In this document: positions 60,295 to 64,000 of the stretch, one piece after another
Layout: the number at the start of each line of letters is the position of its first letter
Numbering within the stretch: position 1 is the stretch's first letter
Source of the DNA: Chloroflexota bacterium
Lineage (GTDB): Bacteria > Chloroflexota > Dehalococcoidia > Tepidiformales > Tepidiformaceae
NCBI GenBank assembly: GCA_026705605.1
Contig: JAPPAK010000007.1
Span: 372,001-436,000, forward strand
Length of the DNA stretch: 64,000 nt
Direction: 5' to 3'
Position numbers and translations under genes: made by a program
The notes under the pieces: model-generated
Told to the model about the DNA's origin: nothing
The model's database searches: none
The model's input: the letters and a program-made list of their open reading frames with translations, nothing else

Positions 60295-61442
60295 GCGCCG
60301 GCCCCCGTCGGAGCCACCTCCGCCGCGGTGCGCGCCCACCGGTCGGCGGCGAAGACCGCCTCAAGGTCGGGATCGGGCGTCGACTCGTGCCGCTCCATCA
60401 CGCCTTCGATGATTCCGGGAATATCGAGGAAGCCGACCTCGCCGGCCATGAAGCGCTCGACGGCGACCTCGTCGGCGGCGGCCATGGCGGCGGGATACGT
60501 TCCGCCGAGGCGTCCGGACTCCATCGCGAGGCGGAGGCAGGGGAAACGCGAGATGTCGGGCTCGCCAAAGGTGAGCTGGCCGGCGACGGCAAGGTCGAGG
60601 GCGGGAGCGGGGGGCTCGGGCATGCGCTCGGGATAGGCGAGGGCGCACTGGATGGGGAGGCGCATATCGGGCACGCCGAGCTGCGCCTTCACGCTGCCGT
60701 CGCTGAACTCAACGAGGGAGTGGACGATCGACTCACGATGGAGGACGACCTGGACGGCCTCCATGGGCACATCGAAAAGCCACATCGCCTCGATGGTCTC
60801 CATGCCCTTGTTCATGAGGGTGGCGCAGTCGACGGTTATCTTGTCGCCCATGTTCCAGGTGGGGTGCTTGAGGGCCTGCGCGGGGGTGACGGCGGCGAGC
60901 TGGCCGGGGTCGAGGTCGCGGAAGGCGCCACCGCTGGCCGTGAGCATGATGCGGCGGATGCCGTGCTCCTCCTCGCCCCAGAGGCACTGCCAGATGGCGG
61001 AGTGCTCGCTGTCGACGGGGCGGAGGTCGCCCCCGCCGGCGACCATGGCGCGGCGGATGAGGTGCCCGGCCATGACGAGCGCCTCCTTGTTGGCGATGGC
61101 GACGGGCTTGCCCGCTTCCAGGGCGGCGATGGTGGGGAGGAGGCCGGCGGCGCCGCCCGTGCCCGCGAGCACGATGTCGACATCGTCGGCGACGGCCATC
61201 TCGGCCATGGGGAGCCAGGTGGCGCCGGCTGCCTCGATGGCGTCGTCGAGGGCGGCGTCGCGATGGGCGGCGTAGACGTAGCGGGGGCGCAGGTCGGCGA
61301 CCTGCTCGGCGAGGCGGGCGGTGTTCCGCCCGGCGGCGAGGGCCATGATCTCGAAGAACTCCGGGAGCTGCCGGGTCACGTCGATGGTCTGGCGGCCGAT
61401 GGAGCCGGTGGAGCCGAGAACCGCGATTCGCTTTGCTGCCAT
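60291..61442 (-). CDS. dxr: 1-deoxy-D-xylulose-5-phosphate reductoisomerase
   Basis: MEP-pathway enzyme for isoprenoids. The 383-residue protein has VLGSTGSIGRQTIDV, AIANKEALVMAG, VDSEHSAIWQCL, LTASGGAFRDL and HPTWNMGDKITVDCATLMNKG. I start at ATG 61442, six bases after TACGAT. The track start 24 codons upstream lies beyond the promoter. Coupled to rseP. Confidence 0.95.
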   Translation of the reverse strand: MAAKRIAVLGSTGSIGRQTIDVTRQLPEFFEIMALAAGRNTARLAEQVADLRPRYVYAAHRDAALDDAIEAAGATWLPMAEMAVADDVDIVLAGTGGAAGLLPTIAALEAGKPVAIANKEALVMAGHLIRRAMVAGGGDLRPVDSEHSAIWQCLWGEEEHGIRRIMLTASGGAFRDLDPGQLAAVTPAQALKHPTWNMGDKITVDCATLMNKGMETIEAMWLFDVPMEAVQVVLHRESIVHSLVEFSDGSVKAQLGVPDMRLPIQCALAYPERMPEPPAPALDLAVAGQLTFGEPDISRFPCLRLAMESGRLGGTYPAAMAAADEVAVERFMAGEVGFLDIPGIIEGVMERHESTPDPDLEAVFAADRWARTAAEVAPTGAGA

Positions 61443-61448
61443 GCGCCC

Positions 61449-61454
61449 ATCGTA
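61449..61454 (-). promoter_or_regulatory. -10 element, leaderless start of dxr
   Basis: TACGAT on the minus strand with a 6-nt gap to ATG 61442. Confidence 0.55.
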
Positions 61455-61522
61455 GCCCGCCCCCGCGCCGGTGTCTGCGATCACCCTTGCCGCGAGCCAA
61501 CGGAGTTGTGACACTGGACCGT

Positions 61523-61819
61523 ATGAAGACGATCACGGTCTCTCTCGACGACGAGACGTACCGGCGGACATGCGCGAAGGCGGCGGAGGCCGGCACGGAC
61601 GTTGATGAGCTTGTGCGCGCCTACCTCTGCGAGTACGCAGAGACGCCGGATGAGCGCTTTGATCGGTTGCGCAGGCATCAGGAGGAACTCCTGGAGTCAA
61701 TGAAGGCGCGTGGCGGCGGGCTGGACTCCCGCGAAAACCTGACCCGAGAAGAGCTTTACGACCGCGCGGTCGGGCTGATCGACGACAACGACGCGAAGCC
61801 CACGTCCACGGCCACCTAG
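61523..61819 (+). CDS. Ribbon-helix-helix antitoxin (second locus)
   Basis: A 98-residue protein: MKTITVSLDDETYRRTCAKAAEAGTDVDELVRAYL is a ribbon-helix-helix N-terminus, followed by a charged helical region (ERFDRLRRHQEELLESM) for toxin binding. ATG 61523 is seven bases after GACACT, a weak leaderless-type -10. It is followed 7 bases later by a PIN toxin. No repeat array like that of the first TA locus is present. Confidence 0.82.
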   Translation: MKTITVSLDDETYRRTCAKAAEAGTDVDELVRAYLCEYAETPDERFDRLRRHQEELLESMKARGGGLDSRENLTREELYDRAVGLIDDNDAKPTSTAT

Positions 61820-61826
61820 GGCCGCG

Positions 61827-62252
61827 ATGCGCTTCGTCGACACGAACGTACTGCTCTACGCGGCCTGCGCCGGTCCAGAAGATGCGCTAAAGAGTCAACT
61901 CGCCGTCACCCTCCTCCGGAGCAGGGATATCACGCTGTCCGTGCAAGTACTTCAGGAGTTCTACTGGCAGGCGACTCACACCCAGCGCGCTAACCGGATG
62001 TCCCACGACGAGGCAAGGGCACACATCCGTGACTTCCGTCGATTCCCCACCGTTGCGTTGACCCTCGATGTTGTGGACGTCGCGATCGACCTCACCGAGC
62101 GCTACCAGATTGCCTACTGGGACGCCGCCATTCTGGCGGCCGCCATTCTGGGTGAGTGCGACACGGTCCTGACAGAAGACCTGAGCGCTCACCAGGACTA
62201 CGACGGGATCCGCGTCGTCAACCCGTTCGCGGGCGCCGGCGCGAATCGCTAG
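61827..62252 (+). CDS. PIN-domain toxin, VapC type (second locus)
   Basis: A 141-residue PIN protein with D5 (RFVDTNVLLYA), E44 (VLQEFYWQ), Asp in AYWDAAILAAA near 97 and Asp in TVLTEDLS near 115. Predicted ribonuclease toxin paired with the RHH protein upstream. It is only distantly similar to the PIN protein at 8.1 kb. Confidence 0.88.
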   Translation: MRFVDTNVLLYAACAGPEDALKSQLAVTLLRSRDITLSVQVLQEFYWQATHTQRANRMSHDEARAHIRDFRRFPTVALTLDVVDVAIDLTERYQIAYWDAAILAAAILGECDTVLTEDLSAHQDYDGIRVVNPFAGAGANR

Positions 62253-62272
62253 GCGGCAGCGACGGCGGGCTC

Positions 62273-62278
62273 TAGCAT
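62273..62278 (+). promoter_or_regulatory. -10 element, leaderless start of the epimerase gene
   Basis: TAGCAT with a 7-nt gap to ATG 62286. It overlaps the earlier ATG (62277) chosen by the ORF track. Confidence 0.6.
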
Positions 62279-62285
62279 GATCGCC

Positions 62286-63185
62286 ATGCGCTGCGTGGTG
62301 ACCGGAGGGTGCGGGTTCATCGGGTCGCACATCGTCGATGCGCTTGTGCGGGACGGATGCGAGGTGGCGGTGCTCGACGACCTCTCGACGGGCAACCTCG
62401 AGTACCTGAACCCCGCGGCCGAGCTGGTGGAGGGGTCGGTGGCGGACGCGGAGGCGGTGCTGGCGGCGGTGGCGGGGGCGACGTGGGTGTTCCACCTGGC
62501 GGCCCTGCCGCGCGTGCAGCAGTCGGTCGACGACCCCATCGGGACCCACGCGGTAAACGTGAACGGCACGCTGAACGTGCTGCAGGCGGCGCGCGAACAC
62601 GGCGTCGAGCGGGTGGTCGTCTCGTCCTCGTCGAGCGTATACGGGGACCAGGAGACGCACCTGATGACGGAGGACCTGGCGCCGAACCCGCTCTCGCCGT
62701 ACGGGCTGCACAAGCTCATCGGGGAGCAGTACGCGGACCTGTTCGCGGCGCTCTTCGGGATGCAGATCGTGTCGCTGCGCTACTTCAACGTGTACGGCCC
62801 ACGGCAGTCGGCGGAGGGGGCCTACGCGCTCGTGATCCCGCACTTCCTGCGGCTCCGGGACGAGGGCAAGCCGCTGACCGTCTACGGCGACGGCTGCCAG
62901 ACGCGCGACTACGTCCACGTCGAGGACGTGGCGCGGGCGAACATCAACGCGGCGAACTCGGAGCTGCCGCAGGGGCGGGCGGTGGCGCTGAACGTGGGGT
63001 CGGGCGAGGAGACGTCGGTGAACGAGATCGCGGCGATGGTGGGGGGCGACGTGGAGCACATCTTCCCGAACCCGCGGGGGGCGTTCGAGGAGCTGCGCAA
63101 GTGCGCGGACACGTCGCGGGCGAAGCAGGTGATCAGCTGGGAGCCGGGCATCCTGCTGGCGGAGGGGATCAAGTCGGTCCTGTAG
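62286..63185 (+). CDS. NAD-dependent epimerase/dehydratase (extended SDR, UDP-sugar epimerase type)
   Basis: A 299-residue extended SDR. The NAD motif is GGCGFIGSHIVDAL (about 6-19), Asp after strand 2 in VLDDLSTG indicates NAD, catalytic Ser in SSSSVYG and YGLHK (Tyr/Lys) near 140. The RYFNVYGPRQ and YGDGCQTRDYVHVEDVA phrases are typical of UDP-glucose 4-epimerase-like or WbpP-like enzymes. Exact sugar unknown. It follows the second TA pair but has its own promoter. Confidence 0.9.
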   Translation: MRCVVTGGCGFIGSHIVDALVRDGCEVAVLDDLSTGNLEYLNPAAELVEGSVADAEAVLAAVAGATWVFHLAALPRVQQSVDDPIGTHAVNVNGTLNVLQAAREHGVERVVVSSSSSVYGDQETHLMTEDLAPNPLSPYGLHKLIGEQYADLFAALFGMQIVSLRYFNVYGPRQSAEGAYALVIPHFLRLRDEGKPLTVYGDGCQTRDYVHVEDVARANINAANSELPQGRAVALNVGSGEETSVNEIAAMVGGDVEHIFPNPRGAFEELRKCADTSRAKQVISWEPGILLAEGIKSVL

Positions 63186-63196
63186 GGGGCGGCGGG

Positions 63197-63202
63197 TAGA
63201 CT
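63197..63202 (+). promoter_or_regulatory. -10 element of tRNA-Val
   Basis: TAGACT with 8 bases to the mature 5' end of the tRNA, so any leader should be about 2 nt. Confidence 0.5.
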
Positions 63203-63210
63203 GGCGGGGC

Positions 63211-63284
63211 GGGCGATTAGCTCAGCTGGTTAGAGCGCTTCGCTTACACCGAAGAGGCCGGGGGTTCGAGTCCCTCATCGCCCA
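63211..63284 (+). tRNA. tRNA-Val (UAC anticodon)
   Basis: GGGCGAT pairs with ATCGCCC, discriminator A, CCA not encoded. The anticodon arm CTTCG-CTTACAC-CGAAG gives UAC (valine). D-loop and T-loop (GGTTCGAGTCC) are regular. Confidence 0.96.
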
Positions 63285-63386
63285 TGAGTTCCGGCCGTGG
63301 CGTACCGTATTGCGAACTGACTCCGCGGCTCTCGTTCCGCCCGCTGTCCCCCGCAAACGGACGGTGTAAATCGCGACCCCCGTCGC

Positions 63387-63392
63387 TATGCT
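63387..63392 (+). promoter_or_regulatory. -10 element, leaderless start of the secreted repeat protein
   Basis: TATGCT with a 6-nt gap to ATG 63399. Confidence 0.55.
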
Positions 63393-63398
63393 CGCTTC

Positions 63399-64000
63399 AT
63401 GACGCGCGGACTTCCCGCATCGCTGGCCGCATTACCTGTTCTGTTGGCGCTGGCCGTGCCGCTCGGCCTTGTGGTCGGCGCGCGGGTTGACGCGCTCCAG
63501 GAGGAAGGGGAAGCGGTGCAAGTGGATCTCCGGGTGTGGCAGAGCGTGACCGATCCCTTGCGGGTGTATCTCTCTGCCCGGCCCGAGGCTGGGCGCTGGG
63601 GCCGCACCGAGCTGCTGTTGTTCGTGCCGAACCGCGACGAGACGTTCCGCTCCGCCGAGCGCACGGTGGTCGTACCCGGTGCCACATCGTCCTCCGCGGT
63701 GCACGTAAGGCTGAGGGTCTTGCAGCGGGTGAGCGACCCCCTGCAGGTATACCTTGAGGTGCGCCATCCTGGGCGCCTCGACCCCTATCCTTTCTGGGGT
63801 GCGAGCGAGCGCCTGCCCCTGGACAAGACGAATGAACGCGGCACCTATCGTTATAGCGACCACACGGTGGCGCGTCCGCGGCTCTCGCTGCGGGCAGCCT
63901 GCGGGGTGGCGGCCCGGGTCCAGGCCGAGGCTGCCAACTCCCAACTCGTCGAGGACTGCGTGGTCCTGCTGGCGTGGCGGGACACGCTCGCGGGTGCGGC
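63399..64000 (+). CDS. Secreted or membrane-anchored repeat protein (3' end outside window)
   Basis: About 200 residues are visible. It starts MTRGLPASLAALPVLLALAVPLGLVVG, a signal peptide or anchor. Two copies of one unit follow: VDLRVWQSVTDPLRVYLSARPEAGRW (about 43-68), then VRLRVLQRVSDPLQVYLEVRHPGR (about 105-128). A third region has two cysteines (RAACGVA, EDCVV) spaced to form a disulfide. The repeat looks like a beta-strand domain; I do not know a named family. The ORF track omits it because it has no stop in the window. Confidence 0.75.
   Translation, partial: MTRGLPASLAALPVLLALAVPLGLVVGARVDALQEEGEAVQVDLRVWQSVTDPLRVYLSARPEAGRWGRTELLLFVPNRDETFRSAERTVVVPGATSSSAVHVRLRVLQRVSDPLQVYLEVRHPGRLDPYPFWGASERLPLDKTNERGTYRYSDHTVARPRLSLRAACGVAARVQAEAANSQLVEDCVVLLAWRDTLAGA

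Noticed and set aside
58786-60636. 616-residue plus-strand ORF
   Set aside because: Antisense to rseP and part of dxr; highly charged low-complexity shadow.
61443-61522. Repeat-array operator at the second toxin-antitoxin locus
   Set aside because: No phased or inverted repeats comparable to the first locus are visible.

Overview
The window is GC-rich bacterial chromosome, about 80 genes packed almost end to end on both strands, with no rRNA, CRISPR array, insertion sequence or phage gene visible. Gene content fits a free-living heterotroph with ordinary housekeeping genes: MiaB, L20/L35/IF3, LepA, PriA, enolase, peptide deformylase, Dxr, NadB/NadC, HemL/HemC, IlvC/IlvE. It also has a KorAB-type 2-oxoacid:ferredoxin oxidoreductase. 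High GC, frequent leaderless starts, an NrtR-like Nudix regulator, a DR2241-like Fe-S protein and an SCO1664-type kinase suggest a Chloroflexota (Dehalococcoidia-like) or related lineage. That placement is inference from gene content; no rRNA is present to test it.

Layout. 0-5.8 kb: 3' part of miaB, tRNA-Ser, an NrtR-like regulator, two adjacent genes that each carry two GNAT domains, yggT, and the infC-rpmI-rplT operon. 5.8-15 kb: galU with an uncharacterised 451-residue protein, an RHH/PIN toxin-antitoxin pair with a striking 14-bp-phased operator array, a lone Lrp ligand-binding domain, lepA, mdh, argH, mazG and a thioredoxin-like protein. 15-17.4 kb: tRNA-Lys, tRNA-Leu and an orphan oppD-oppF pair closed by a strong terminator. 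17.4-27 kb: ilvC, a double NTF2-like protein, an M1 aminopeptidase, glyS, divergent cinA and (frameshifted) phzF, an SCO1664-type kinase, and a lactamase-fold/VOC pair. 27-32.8 kb: a tetrapyrrole operon (Fe-S protein, hemL, hemC), thiolase, an SDR and small lipoprotein/membrane genes. 32.9-40.7 kb: priA, fabD with two fabF genes, a cysteine desulfurase and an IscA-type protein. 40.7-53 kb: double-domain and acyl-CoA/hydrolase genes, the korA-korB operon flanked by two CBS-domain proteins, ilvE and lipoproteins. 53-64 kb: eno-LOG-def, nadB-nadC behind a 31-bp palindrome, dxr-rseP, a second RHH/PIN pair, a sugar-nucleotide epimerase, tRNA-Val, and the start of a secreted repeat protein.

Three genome-scale habits stand out. 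First, at least 15 genes have a TAnnnT -10 hexamer exactly 6 or 7 nt before the start codon, which predicts leaderless mRNAs; this also fixes several start sites, including GTG starts of lepA, def and nadB. Second, five of 13 convergent gene pairs overlap by exactly four bases, sharing the palindrome CTAG as both stop codons. Third, small folds are repeatedly doubled inside one gene (two GNAT genes, an NTF2-like gene, a ferredoxin-like barrel gene).

No large novel defence or biosynthetic system was seen. The best candidates for undescribed biology are the cis-regulatory features (the antitoxin operator array, the nadB palindrome, the overlapping cinA/phzF promoters, the palindrome before tRNA-Lys) and the uncharacterised galU-linked protein.
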